Positions 7,785 through 15,291 of a stretch of DNA of 34,366 bases are shown piece after piece. Every line of letters starts with the position of its first letter. The first letter of the stretch is position 1. The DNA comes from CAYNOZ01 sp964398955 (GTDB lineage: Archaea; Methanobacteriota_B; Thermococci; Thermococcales; CAYNOZ01): contig CAYNOZ010000008.1 of the NCBI GenBank assembly GCA_964398955.1, forward strand, positions 1 to 34,366, read 5' to 3'. The position numbers and the translations under genes were made by a program. The notes under the pieces are model-generated. The model did no database searches, was not told the DNA's origin, and saw only the letters and a program-made list of their open reading frames with translations.

Positions 7785-7814
7785 CTTACCACATAAATAA
7801 AACAAATATATAAT

Positions 7815-8633
7815 TCAATTTTCAACATGATTATAAGCTATTAACTCCGTACCAATATCTTCCCCATTCAAGATCTTAGTCAAGGAATCCTTTAAACCGT
7901 TGGCAAGTCTTATTTCAATTTCAGGATCTAATTTAGCTATTTCCAGCATTTGATTTACCTTGTTTCTAATACCACCAGTTACGTCAATCCCTGATGAACC
8001 GCTAATATTCTTAACATCACTAGGTGTAACTTTTTTCAATAATTCTGCGTCAGGATCTGATGGATCTTTACTGTATATACCATCTACGTCGGCCAAGAAT
8101 ATGACCTTTTCTATTTTGTAATCTGATTTAAGGTTAGCTACTATACTTTTAATTATTTGATCCCCAGATAGTATATTTATTCCTTGATCAGTATCTAGAG
8201 AAACATCTCCGTATAAGACAGGAATGAATCCTTTTTTCAGAAATTCAGAAGTGGTATTTGAATTGAATGTATTAGGTTCTCCTGATTTTGTTATGAAAGT
8301 TGATGATGGAGCTATTGGAAATGCTGGTAGGTCTTTAGAGGTTAATTCTTCTAAGACTAACTTATTTAATTCAAGCATTTTTTCATGTGTTCTGTAAAAA
8401 CCGTATTTCTGTTTTTCATTAGTTAATCCTGATGTTATTTGGTATTCTTTTGCTTTTGGATGTCCGAAGGATCCTCCTCCGTGAACTATTATGAATGATC
8501 TTTCCGGGTAATTATCTTTTATTTCTTTCACTAATCTTGAAACGTTTTCTTTTCTGAAGGAGTATTTTTTGGATTTATCACTTATTATGCTGCCCCCAAG
8601 TTTAAGCACAACTATTTTATTCTCTTTTTTCAA
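7815..8633 (-). CDS. Isopentenyl phosphate kinase
   Basis: Amino-acid-kinase fold enzyme (272 aa) that phosphorylates isopentenyl phosphate to IPP, the last step of the archaeal mevalonate route. Visible are the nucleotide-binding KLGGSIISDK (11-20), the glycine loop HGGGSFGH whose His58 matches the catalytic histidine that separates this family from other amino-acid kinases, and DVTGGIRNKV near the C-terminus. The start is TTG at 8633, inside the 3' end of mvk (17-nt overlap), with AGGGG about 6 nt upstream; no usable ATG is nearby. Its presence beside mvk, with no phosphomevalonate kinase or diphosphomevalonate decarboxylase in the cluster, points to the archaeal variant pathway. Confidence 0.94.
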   Translation of the reverse strand: MKKENKIVVLKLGGSIISDKSKKYSFRKENVSRLVKEIKDNYPERSFIIVHGGGSFGHPKAKEYQITSGLTNEKQKYGFYRTHEKMLELNKLVLEELTSKDLPAFPIAPSSTFITKSGEPNTFNSNTTSEFLKKGFIPVLYGDVSLDTDQGINILSGDQIIKSIVANLKSDYKIEKVIFLADVDGIYSKDPSDPDAELLKKVTPSDVKNISGSSGIDVTGGIRNKVNQMLEIAKLDPEIEIRLANGLKDSLTKILNGEDIGTELIAYNHVEN

Positions 8634-9606
8634 TCCTAACCCCTTCCTTAGCTATCTTAGTAGATATCGGTGTTCCTCCAGCAACTTCTATAGCTGTGCT
8701 TACTTCATCACATCTTCCTGGACAATAAGCGTACATACAACCTCCGCCTCCGGCTCCGGTTAATTTAGATCCGAGGGCGCCTGCTGATCTTGTTGCATAC
8801 ACTAAATCTGAAAGTTCTTTCGTTGAAACTCCGAGTGCGCTTAGTAATCCGTGATTTATATTCATTAATCTTCCAAGTTTTTCTGAATCGAATTCCCCTT
8901 CTAAAGATTCTCGGCTTTGATCAACTAGGTTACCCATTGATTCCACTATGGGTTCCATCACTTCCGGATCTTCTTCCAGTCTTTTCTTCACTTCTTCCAC
9001 TAATTTTCCTGTGTTCCCTTTACTTCCAGTGTATCCTAAGACAATAGGTAATTTTCTGAACGGTATTTGCTTAAAGTTTCCGTCTTTGTAATATATTAAT
9101 CCTCCTATAGCTTGTACCATAGGATCTATTCCGCTGGAGTTTCCTTGAACGCTTAATTCTGTTTCATGTCCTAATTCTCCAATTTCTCTATTGGTTAAGT
9201 TTATACCTAGTAATTCACTTACTGAAGCTATAGTTGCATTAGCTACAGCAGCTGAAGAACCTAGGCCAGCACCAACTGGGATGTCGGAAGAAATGGATAA
9301 TGATATTCCAGTATCAACATCAGTTTTTTTTAGTACTAAATCAACGGCTTTTTTAACATAACCAAGAATTTCAGCTGCTTTACCGTAATCAGCTTCCATA
9401 AAGATCTGATCTTCTTTGAAGGACAGTGTAAGACCAGGAACTTTAATATCGTTAGCTTCAATCTTGATTCGATCCTCTTCCAATCTCTCAGCCTCAATAA
9501 ACGTTCTTGTATCAATAGAAGCAGCTATAGCAGGTTTACCATAAACAACAGAATGTTCACCAAATAAAATAATCTTGCCAGGAGCAGAAGCTGTAACTTT
9601 ATCCAT
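8617..9606 (-). CDS. mvk: Mevalonate kinase
   Basis: GHMP-family kinase (329 aa from the chosen start) that makes mevalonate 5-phosphate. The three GHMP motifs are clear: PGKIILFGEHSVVYG near the N-terminus, the ATP-binding PVGAGLGSSAA at about residues 109-119, and KLTGAGGGGC near the C-terminus. ATG at 9606 (MDKVTASAPGK) has GGTGG about 5 nt upstream. The in-frame ATG at 9618 would add four residues and has no comparable ribosome binding site. It follows the MEMO gene by a few bases and overlaps ipk. Confidence 0.96.
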   Translation of the reverse strand: MDKVTASAPGKIILFGEHSVVYGKPAIAASIDTRTFIEAERLEEDRIKIEANDIKVPGLTLSFKEDQIFMEADYGKAAEILGYVKKAVDLVLKKTDVDTGISLSISSDIPVGAGLGSSAAVANATIASVSELLGINLTNREIGELGHETELSVQGNSSGIDPMVQAIGGLIYYKDGNFKQIPFRKLPIVLGYTGSKGNTGKLVEEVKKRLEEDPEVMEPIVESMGNLVDQSRESLEGEFDSEKLGRLMNINHGLLSALGVSTKELSDLVYATRSAGALGSKLTGAGGGGCMYAYCPGRCDEVSTAIEVAGGTPISTKIAKEGVRIEKRE

Positions 9607-9621
9607 ATAATCCACCATCTA

Positions 9622-10476
9622 TCATTTTCCTTCAAATGTAACAGCAGCATATCCAACTACTGAAGAAGGTTCCTCCATAACACTAAAACTGGTATCATAA
9701 GAAAGCAACTTACTTCTCTTCTTCTCAGGAATCAAATTTTCAACAGCACTTAACATCGTTGCAGCCGCTCCATAACCGCACATAGTGTATCCTCTTCTCT
9801 CTATCCACTCATACATTTCATCAACGTTATAACTCATAATTATCTCAAGAAGCTCTCTATCCAACTCTTCAACTTTCTCAGGCACCTGATCCTCAGGGAA
9901 AGGAGTATAACCGTACTGTGAACCATAATGCATCATATCAGAACTAGTAATAATTATAACATCTCTACTAAGATTCTTAACTGCCTCAGCTACCTTCTCA
10001 CCTAAGTTCACTAACCTATCCTTGCCCTTAAAACCAATAGATATTGGCACTATCTCAAAATCATCATCACTAGCTCTCTGAAGAAAAGGCAGTTGAACCT
10101 CTAATGAATGTTCATAGTGATGAGCGCCTTCATCATACTCTGCTTCGCTTAACTCATGGATTTCCGTGACAAGTTCTTGATCTACAGGAACCTTTCCAAG
10201 AGGTGATTCCCAATCCTCAGAAGATATTGATATATCCAATCCTCTACCAGTATGGTTAGGACCTAATAAGATATATGTTTCCGGAGTTCTATTCATTGAC
10301 CCATAAAACTCGGCAGCTACTTTACCGGAAAAGTTATATCCTGCATGAGGAACAAGACCTCCATAAGTCCTAGAATTTCTTTTTCTCACACCAGAAAGGA
10401 CTTCATCTACAAATTCCTTCAATTCTGAAGAATCGTTAGGATAGAACTTTCCGGCTGCCGCCATCTGTCTAACCAT
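9622..10476 (-). CDS. MEMO1 family protein (AmmeMemoRadiSam system protein B)
   Basis: A 284-aa MEMO-fold protein, related to human MEMO1 and to class III extradiol dioxygenases. Conserved blocks include RQMAAAGKFYP, GLVPHAGYNFSGKVAAEFY, LLGPNHTG, the histidine-rich EGAHHYEHSLEVQLPF, and SSDMMHYG. The biochemical role in archaea is unsettled. Metal-dependent redox activity has been proposed for the family. The AMMECR1 and radical-SAM partners that give the family its name are not in this window. It lies between rps2 and mvk, a neighbourhood I recall for many euryarchaea, and is separated from rps2 by a T-rich terminator. Confidence 0.92.
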   Translation of the reverse strand: MVRQMAAAGKFYPNDSSELKEFVDEVLSGVRKRNSRTYGGLVPHAGYNFSGKVAAEFYGSMNRTPETYILLGPNHTGRGLDISISSEDWESPLGKVPVDQELVTEIHELSEAEYDEGAHHYEHSLEVQLPFLQRASDDDFEIVPISIGFKGKDRLVNLGEKVAEAVKNLSRDVIIITSSDMMHYGSQYGYTPFPEDQVPEKVEELDRELLEIIMSYNVDEMYEWIERRGYTMCGYGAAATMLSAVENLIPEKKRSKLLSYDTSFSVMEEPSSVVGYAAVTFEGK

Positions 10477-10502
10477 TTTAAAAACCTTTATTATTAATAG
10501 AT

Positions 10503-10521
10503 TAAAAAAATAAATTAAAAA
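10503..10521 (-). terminator. T-tract terminator after rps2
   Basis: Just past the rps2 stop the minus strand carries T5 and then T7 (A-runs at 10516-10521 and 10504-10510 on the plus strand). This probably ends the 21-kb translation cluster. The 48-nt gap to the MEMO start is A/T-rich and could also hold the promoter of the isoprenoid operon. Confidence 0.5.
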
Positions 10522-10524
10522 TAT

Positions 10525-11163
10525 TTATTCCTCAGGAACCTCTTCCTGAGTAATTGAAGCTTTAAAGTCTTCAACCTCTAATTCATAATCAGCTGGATTA
10601 TCAATTTCTCCTCTATCTCTTAGAACTTCTCTAGTTAAAATCCAATAAACTAAGGACAAAGACTCTCTACCTTTATTATTAGCTGGAATAGCTAAATCAA
10701 TATCCCTAATCATCGAGTTAGTATCAACTATCGATACAACAGGAATACCAGCTCTACTAGCCTCCTTAATAGCTTGTTGATCAGTCTCAGGACCTATAAC
10801 AAACAAGACTTCAGGTTCTATATACTCTCTAATTTCAGGATTAGTTAAAGTTCCTGGAACAAATCTCTCAGTAATTGATCTAGCCCTAAGAGTCTCAGCC
10901 ATAACTTTAGCCGGTTTCTCTCCATAAAGCCTAGAAGAAACAATTAAAATATCTTCAGGATCAAATCTAGCTAAGAATTTACCAGCAACTTTTAACCTTG
11001 TATCAGTCTTATTTATATCTAAAACGAAAAGTCCATCAGGTCGAGACTCATAAATAAATTGCTCCATCTCTTTCTTTTTTTGATGAGTTCCTATGTGAAC
11101 ACCGGAGGACAAGTACTGTCCAACGGGAACTAAAAGCTCCTCTTCATCCTTTCTAATCTCCAT
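10525..11163 (-). CDS. rps2: 30S ribosomal protein S2 (uS2)
   Basis: Small-subunit protein of 212 aa, archaeal/eukaryotic (SA) type, bound at the head-body junction. Recognisable stretches are GVHIGTHQKKKEM, DGLFVLDINKTDTRL, RFVPGTLTNP and IPVVSIVDTNS with PANNKGRESLSLVYW. ATG at 11163 has GAGGTG 6 nt upstream, so the GTG at 11172 is not needed. The gene overlaps the end of rpoK by about 11 nt. Enolase, usually found between rpoK and rps2 in euryarchaea, is missing here. Confidence 0.96.
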   Translation of the reverse strand: MEIRKDEEELLVPVGQYLSSGVHIGTHQKKKEMEQFIYESRPDGLFVLDINKTDTRLKVAGKFLARFDPEDILIVSSRLYGEKPAKVMAETLRARSITERFVPGTLTNPEIREYIEPEVLFVIGPETDQQAIKEASRAGIPVVSIVDTNSMIRDIDLAIPANNKGRESLSLVYWILTREVLRDRGEIDNPADYELEVEDFKASITQEEVPEE

Positions 11164-11338
11164 TATTTTCACCTCTTCTAATAACAGTTATCGGAATCAC
11201 GTCTTCTTCATATTCTTTAATCGCAACATCAAGTGGAGAACTCCCTTCAGGAGGATTAACGAGGACAGGTGCTCCCATTGAAATTTGAAGAGCTCTCGCA
11301 CCAACTATTCTTGCCTTTTCATATTTTCCATGTACCAA
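11153..11338 (-). CDS. rpoK: DNA-directed RNA polymerase subunit K (Rpb6/omega homologue)
   Basis: A 61-aa assembly subunit of archaeal RNA polymerase. The family core YEKARIVGARALQISMGAPVLV is nearly canonical. The start is TTG at 11338 with a strong GGAGG 6 nt upstream; no in-frame ATG precedes the conserved core. It follows tRNA-Pro and overlaps rps2, so it is translated from the shared transcript. Confidence 0.94.
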   Translation of the reverse strand: MVHGKYEKARIVGARALQISMGAPVLVNPPEGSSPLDVAIKEYEEDVIPITVIRRGENNGD

Positions 11339-11395
11339 ACGATCCCCTCCTAATGAGAGTATTAATGATCGTTAAATTTTATAGGGTAAAAGTGG

Positions 11396-11468
11396 TGGGG
11401 CCGTCGTGATTTGAACACGAGTCTCCGGCACCCGAAGCCGGGAGGATGCCAAGCTACCCCACGGCCCC
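11396..11468 (-). tRNA. tRNA-Pro (CGG)
   Basis: 73-nt cloverleaf with acceptor GGGGCCG/CGGCCCC, an anticodon stem CCGGC/GCCGG enclosing the loop TTCGGGT (anticodon CGG, G37), a T-arm CGTG-TTCAAAT-CACG and discriminator A. CCA is not encoded and no intron is present. It lies between rpoN (8 nt upstream) and rpoK, so it is probably cut out of the ribosomal operon transcript. Confidence 0.93.
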
Positions 11469-11475
11469 CACGAAG

Positions 11476-11679
11476 TTATTCGTGAGTTTCTTTCTGGATA
11501 ACCACTTCATCGATTAGATCCGCATGTGTTAGCACTGTCTTTCTACAGCAGTATCTTTCCAGTCCTAAGTCGTCTAGGACTTTTTCCGGATCCTCGCCTT
11601 CATCTACCCTATCTTTGAATTTTTTATATTTATCTCCTATTACATTCCCACATGTGAAACATCTAACGGGTACTATCAA
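11476..11679 (-). CDS. rpoN: DNA-directed RNA polymerase subunit N (Rpb10 homologue)
   Basis: A 67-aa zinc-binding polymerase subunit that bridges RpoD and the large subunits. The atypical zinc site is visible as CFTCGN near the N-terminus and the paired cysteines in ERYCCRK. The start is TTG at 11679 with GGTGA exactly 5 nt upstream. It follows rps9 by 13 nt. Confidence 0.95.
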   Translation of the reverse strand: MIVPVRCFTCGNVIGDKYKKFKDRVDEGEDPEKVLDDLGLERYCCRKTVLTHADLIDEVVIQKETHE

Positions 11680-11692
11680 TTAATTCACCTTC

Positions 11693-12097
11693 TTAACGGT
11701 AGGATTTCTGCCTTTTAGATCTCGCACCCTGAGAGCTTCTATTTGGTTTTCTAGTTTCTTTGGTTCTGTAATCTCCTTTTAGCATGGTTCTGTCGTATTC
11801 AAGGAATTCTTCTCTCAGATCAGGGTCATTACTATACTCTACGAGTCCTCTGGCTAGAGCCATTCTTGCTGCTTCGGCTTGACCCATGTATCCTCCGCCT
11901 TCGACTTTAATCTCTATGTCTATTTCTTCTACCAAATCTTCAGCTAATAATACAGGCTCTTTTATAAGTTCACGAGCCATTTTAGGACTATAAACTTCTA
12001 ATGGCTGTTTATTAATTCTGATTCTACCTTCACCTTCTTTTATGGTGGATCTCGCAACGGCTGACTTTCTTCTACCTTTAGTTTGAACATTATCCAT
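11693..12097 (-). CDS. rps9: 30S ribosomal protein S9 (uS9)
   Basis: 134-aa small-subunit protein of the head whose C-terminal tail reaches the P-site tRNA. Visible are TKGRRKSAVARSTIKEG, the glycine-rich VEGGGYMGQAEAARMALARGL, and the basic tail ending in the family pattern (S/K)RRQKS-YR-like SKRQKSYR. Its ATG is directly after the uL13 stop, so translation is coupled. Confidence 0.96.
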   Translation of the reverse strand: MDNVQTKGRRKSAVARSTIKEGEGRIRINKQPLEVYSPKMARELIKEPVLLAEDLVEEIDIEIKVEGGGYMGQAEAARMALARGLVEYSNDPDLREEFLEYDRTMLKGDYRTKETRKPNRSSQGARSKRQKSYR

Positions 12098-12526
12098 TTA
12101 TTTTCCCCCCAAATAACGAGATATCTCTCCAACAGTCATATATTTTAAGGTACTAAGATTTGAAGCATGAGCACCATCTATTTTTTCCTTATCATGATTT
12201 TCAAATTTTTCAGGGACTTCTGAGTAAACTTTCAATCTTTTGAACGCCTTCTTCCCTTTATCTTTCTTCCAAGGTAACATGCCTCTTATAGTTCTTCTAA
12301 TTATCTTGTTAACTCCTCTTGGATAGAAAGGTCCTTTTCTAGGGTTTACAAGCACTTTCTTATTCCATCTATCTTCATACTTCTGCAAAGTATCTTCTTT
12401 TCCACCAGTTACTATAGCTTTTTCCGCATTTACTATTGTTATCTGTTCTCCGTCTAATAGTCTACCTGCGATCTTCGATGAAAACCTTCCTAAGATTAAA
12501 TCTTCCGCATCTATTACAGTAGTCAT
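12098..12526 (-). CDS. rpl13: 50S ribosomal protein L13 (uL13)
   Basis: 142-aa early-assembly large-subunit protein. Family signatures are VIDAEDLILGRFSSKIAGRLL and MLPWKKDKGKKAFKRLKVY. ATG at 12526 is chosen because GGAGTGA lies 5 nt upstream. An in-frame GTG at 12535 overlaps the eL18 stop and would add three residues. Confidence 0.96.
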   Translation of the reverse strand: MTTVIDAEDLILGRFSSKIAGRLLDGEQITIVNAEKAIVTGGKEDTLQKYEDRWNKKVLVNPRKGPFYPRGVNKIIRRTIRGMLPWKKDKGKKAFKRLKVYSEVPEKFENHDKEKIDGAHASNLSTLKYMTVGEISRYLGGK

Positions 12527-12531
12527 ATTAA

Positions 12532-12888
12532 TCACTCCATTATAATTAAATCAGATCCACTTGGTTTAACTTCGATTAGATCTCTTATGGAATAAGTTTC
12601 TCCATTTTCGTTTATTTTTCTTTTTGCTGAACCGCTAAAATCCCATGCTGCTACTTCTACTGAATGTCTTAGTCTTCCTGATCCTAGGACTTTTCCCGGT
12701 ACTACGACAAAATCCCCTTCTTCCGTATTTCTATTGATAGAGCTTATATTAACTTCAGCTCTCGATCTACTACTTTTCTCTAATCTTTTAGCTAATTCTC
12801 GCCATATTTCTACATTTGTCTCTTTTGATTTCTTCTTTAAGTCTTTAATGAGCTTGTTCAATTCTATGTTGTCTGAACCAGTTCTCAT
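12532..12888 (-). CDS. rpl18e: 50S ribosomal protein L18e (eL18)
   Basis: 118-aa large-subunit protein found only in archaea and eukaryotes, sharing its fold with uL15. Visible are the conserved VVVPGKVLGSGRL and VEVAAWDFSGSAKRKI blocks. A strong GGAGG sits 7 nt before the ATG. It is the first protein gene after tRNA-Leu, the same order as in the S9 operon of haloarchaea. Confidence 0.95.
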   Translation of the reverse strand: MRTGSDNIELNKLIKDLKKKSKETNVEIWRELAKRLEKSSRSRAEVNISSINRNTEEGDFVVVPGKVLGSGRLRHSVEVAAWDFSGSAKRKINENGETYSIRDLIEVKPSGSDLIIME

Positions 12889-12912
12889 TGAAATTCCTCC
12901 TTTTAATCAGAA

Positions 12913-12997
12913 TGCGGGGAGAGGGATTTGAACCCTCGGACCCCTACGGGAATGGATCTTGAGTCCATCGCCTTTGGCCTGACTCGGCAATCCCCGC
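12913..12997 (-). tRNA. tRNA-Leu (CAA)
   Basis: 85-nt class II tRNA with a long variable arm. Acceptor GCGGGGA/TCCCCGC, anticodon stem ATGGA/TCCAT around CTCAAGA (anticodon CAA, reading UUG), T-loop TTCAAAT, discriminator A. No encoded CCA and no intron. It lies between rpoD and rpl18e and is probably co-transcribed with them. Confidence 0.93.
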
Positions 12998-13044
12998 TAA
13001 ATATTGAATTAAAATTAATTCTTAATAATTAGATTTTTATTTAT

Positions 13045-13785
13045 TTAATCCTCTAATAATTCTGTAAATTCAACTGTTTTATTTCTAATAACTTCTAAAG
13101 CTTTTTTTATCATTAGATCGGCTTCTAATTCTCCATTACTTTCAACTGTTAATACGTATGATCCTGGTATTTTCTCTCTTGTAGTGTATTCTTCCAATTC
13201 TCGTGATACGTTCATTCTTTTGGTTACTAGGATCTTTAGTTCGTCTTCAGTTTCTTCGATATCGTGGTCTGAGTATTTTTCTTTAATTTCTTCGCAATCT
13301 ACTTCATCGGCTGTGCAGTCGAATACTATGTACTCTAATTCTTTGTAGTAAGCTGTTCCTGGTTGCCATTTGGCATGATCTTTTCCTTCACCGAGTTTTA
13401 CTTTCGCTAGTAATGAAAGCTTCTGTCCTTCTCCTAGTTTTATTATAGGTATTTCAGAGTTAGCTGGTTTTATTTCAGGATCATCTGTTTCTAAGTCTCC
13501 TGAGTATACTGTATGAGGTCCTTCTTTCTCTAAATGAAATTCTACTTCTAAATTAGGATTCTCTAGAACTTCTTCAGGAGTTTCAATTGGTACCATTCCT
13601 AGTCTATGAGCTATGATTTCATCGAATAGGACAGAACTGTTTTCGTATATTTTAACCTCATCGACAGCTAGTGTTGGTACTTCGGTTAAGATTGTTCTCC
13701 TTAATGCATTTATAAATTTGACATTAGTGTCTTCTAGTAGTAATTTGATCTTATCTTCTTTCCTTTCTAGTACTTCTGCCCTCAT
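13045..13785 (-). CDS. rpoD: DNA-directed RNA polymerase subunit D (Rpb3/alpha-like)
   Basis: 246-aa subunit that forms the assembly platform of archaeal RNA polymerase with RpoL. The alpha-motif NVKFINALRRTILTEVPTLAVDEV and DEIIAHRLGMVPI are visible. The middle domain, which holds Fe-S cysteines in some archaea, has only two cysteines here (CTADEVDC), so a 4Fe-4S cluster is unlikely. The ATG is 15 nt after the uS11 stop. Confidence 0.95.
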   Translation of the reverse strand: MRAEVLERKEDKIKLLLEDTNVKFINALRRTILTEVPTLAVDEVKIYENSSVLFDEIIAHRLGMVPIETPEEVLENPNLEVEFHLEKEGPHTVYSGDLETDDPEIKPANSEIPIIKLGEGQKLSLLAKVKLGEGKDHAKWQPGTAYYKELEYIVFDCTADEVDCEEIKEKYSDHDIEETEDELKILVTKRMNVSRELEEYTTREKIPGSYVLTVESNGELEADLMIKKALEVIRNKTVEFTELLED

Positions 13786-13800
13786 ATTGTCACTAACCTT

Positions 13801-14172
13801 TTATCTGTTCCCTTTCTTAGGACGGGTGCCGTCGTGTGGGATAGGTGTAACGTCCTCTATCTTACCAATTTGAAGCCCTGCTCTAGCTAAAGCCCTTATA
13901 GAAGCTTGAGCTCCTGGACCAGGAGATTTTGATTTGTTTCCTCCAGGTGCTCTAATTCTCACATGTACTGAATCAATTCCTTTATCCTTCGCTTCCTCGG
14001 CAGCCTGTCCAGCAGCCTTCATTGCAGCATTAGGAGAAGATTTTTCCCTATCTGCCTTAACCATCTGCCCTCCAGACTTCATAGCCAAGGTTTCTGAACC
14101 AGTCAAATCTGTTATATGAATTATAGTATTGTTAAACGAAGCATAAACATGTGCAATTCCCCATTTACTCAT
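13801..14172 (-). CDS. rps11: 30S ribosomal protein S11 (uS11)
   Basis: 123-aa platform protein of the small subunit. Conserved stretches are WGIAHVYASFNNTIIHITD, the basic loop, VHVRIRAPGGNKSKSPGPGAQ, and DVTPIPHDGTRPKKGNR at the C-terminus. ATG at 14172 has AGGTGA 5 nt upstream. It overlaps the uS4 stop codon region, indicating coupled translation. Confidence 0.96.
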   Translation of the reverse strand: MSKWGIAHVYASFNNTIIHITDLTGSETLAMKSGGQMVKADREKSSPNAAMKAAGQAAEEAKDKGIDSVHVRIRAPGGNKSKSPGPGAQASIRALARAGLQIGKIEDVTPIPHDGTRPKKGNR

Positions 14173-14692
14173 TATCATCACCTGCATCTTCCGAATTCAA
14201 TTCCCTATCCTTATAAGGTGAACCAGCAGCATAACTTATATTTCTTTCTTCTGTTCTCGGAGTCATATACCCCGGAGAATCAACTTTTTCACCGTCTATT
14301 GAAATATGTCCATGTGTTATCATCTGTCTCGCCTGCTTAACTGTGTTAGCATATCCATGTCTATTTGCAAGCGTCTGAAGTCTTCTATCCAATATATCCT
14401 CAACATTCATGGATAGAACATCATCTAAGTTAGCGTCTTCATGAAGCATTCCTAATCTGTAAAGCCTGTCAAGTAACTGATCTGATTCTTTTTCTGCTTG
14501 TTCTCCAGTTGCCGCTAGCAAACTTCTAGCTTGTCCTCTATACCTTCTTAGTTTACTATAAGATTTCCATAACTCCTTCTTATTTCTCAAACCATATCTT
14601 TCCATTAGCTCAGATTCTCGCTTTATCCTATACTCTTCCCAAGGACGGGAAGGAGTGTCATACTTTTTCTGACTTCTTTTCGGATCACCCAT
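14165..14692 (-). CDS. rps4: 30S ribosomal protein S4 (uS4)
   Basis: 175-aa primary 16S rRNA binder of archaeal type. The N-terminal PKRSQKKYDTPSRPWE is followed by the S4 RNA-binding domain (about residues 103-165: DRRLQTLANRHGYANTV, ARQMITHGHISIDG). The C-terminus is acidic (NSEDAGDDNE). It starts 3 nt after the uS13 stop. Confidence 0.96.
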   Translation of the reverse strand: MGDPKRSQKKYDTPSRPWEEYRIKRESELMERYGLRNKKELWKSYSKLRRYRGQARSLLAATGEQAEKESDQLLDRLYRLGMLHEDANLDDVLSMNVEDILDRRLQTLANRHGYANTVKQARQMITHGHISIDGEKVDSPGYMTPRTEERNISYAAGSPYKDRELNSEDAGDDNE

Positions 14693-14695
14693 AGA

Positions 14696-15193
14696 TTATT
14701 CCTCCTCTTCTTCTGCTTCTGCTTCTTCTTTAGCTTCGCTAATTTTCTCTCTACTAACTCCAAGAGTGGTTCCGCCTCTAAAGTTACCTCTGGTTCTCTG
14801 ACCTCTAACAGGTAAACCAAGCTTGTGCCTAATTCCTCTGTAAGCATTTATATCCTGTAGATGGTCAATATCTTGCTGCACTTGGAAATCTAGTTCAGAT
14901 CCAGTAAGATGAAGATCTTCTCCAGTCTCAAAGTCCTTTTTTCTGTTCAACATCCAACCAGGGATCTTATTCTCGGAATCAGTTTCCTTCAAATTCTCAA
15001 TTATCTTTTCTATCTTATTTACCTCTTCTTCAGAGAATGAACCTAATTTCGCGTTAGGGTCTACTCCGGCCTCACCGCAAACTGCATTAGCCACTCTAAC
15101 CCCAATACCTTTTATGTCAGTAAGGGACCATCGAGCCTTTTCATCTCCTTCAAGGTCTGTTCTCGCTATACGAACAATCTGTCTTTTTACCAT
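14696..15193 (-). CDS. rps13: 30S ribosomal protein S13 (uS13)
   Basis: 165-aa head protein contacting tRNA and the large subunit. Visible are RIARTDLEGDEKARWSLTDI, the helix-hairpin-helix IKGIGVRVANAVCG, and YRGIRHKLGLPVRGQRTRGN. The tail is a Glu-rich run. It opens the uS13-uS4-uS11-rpoD unit, with its own promoter and a leader hairpin that covers the ribosome binding site. Confidence 0.96.
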   Translation of the reverse strand: MVKRQIVRIARTDLEGDEKARWSLTDIKGIGVRVANAVCGEAGVDPNAKLGSFSEEEVNKIEKIIENLKETDSENKIPGWMLNRKKDFETGEDLHLTGSELDFQVQQDIDHLQDINAYRGIRHKLGLPVRGQRTRGNFRGGTTLGVSREKISEAKEEAEAEEEEE

Positions 15194-15197
15194 TGAA

Positions 15198-15218
15198 TCA
15201 CCTTCATTCCATTGGTGA
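15198..15218 (-). promoter_or_regulatory. Leader hairpin sequestering the uS13 ribosome binding site
   Basis: In the mRNA, UCACC (15218-15214) can pair with the Shine-Dalgarno GGUGA (15202-15198), leaving an 11-nt loop. The loop contains AUG GAA UGA, a two-codon ORF. The start codon of rps13 is only 4 nt further on. Pairing would block initiation, so translational autoregulation is possible. The stem is only 5 bp. Confidence 0.35.
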
Positions 15219-15240
15219 ATTATATTTAATCTTATACTAA
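15219..15240 (-). promoter_or_regulatory. TATA-like region for the uS13 operon
   Basis: On the minus strand this region reads TATAAGATTAAATATAAT, offering two overlapping TATA-like boxes about 30-45 nt upstream of the rps13 ATG. A start about 25 nt downstream would give a leader of up to roughly 20 nt. The supporting evidence is position after a tRNA gene and A/T content. Confidence 0.4.
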
Positions 15241-15264
15241 TTGAAATTCAATATTTTTCTCACA

Positions 15265-15283
15265 TTTCCCTTTTTCAGGGAAA
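15265..15283 (-). terminator. 7-bp hairpin just downstream of tRNA-Ser
   Basis: TTTCCCT and AGGGAAA pair perfectly around a 5-nt loop. The hairpin begins 8 nt past the 3' end of tRNA-Ser and is followed on the minus strand by an AAAAATATT stretch. It may mark the end of the cmk-truB-tRNA transcript or guide 3' processing of the tRNA. Confidence 0.4.
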
Positions 15284-15291
15284 ACATTCAA

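Noticed and set aside
14623..14847. 74-codon minus-strand ORF across the uS13/uS4 junction
   Set aside because: Out-of-frame reading of two overlapping genuine genes; highly repetitive Lys/Glu/Leu content from the Glu-rich uS13 tail.
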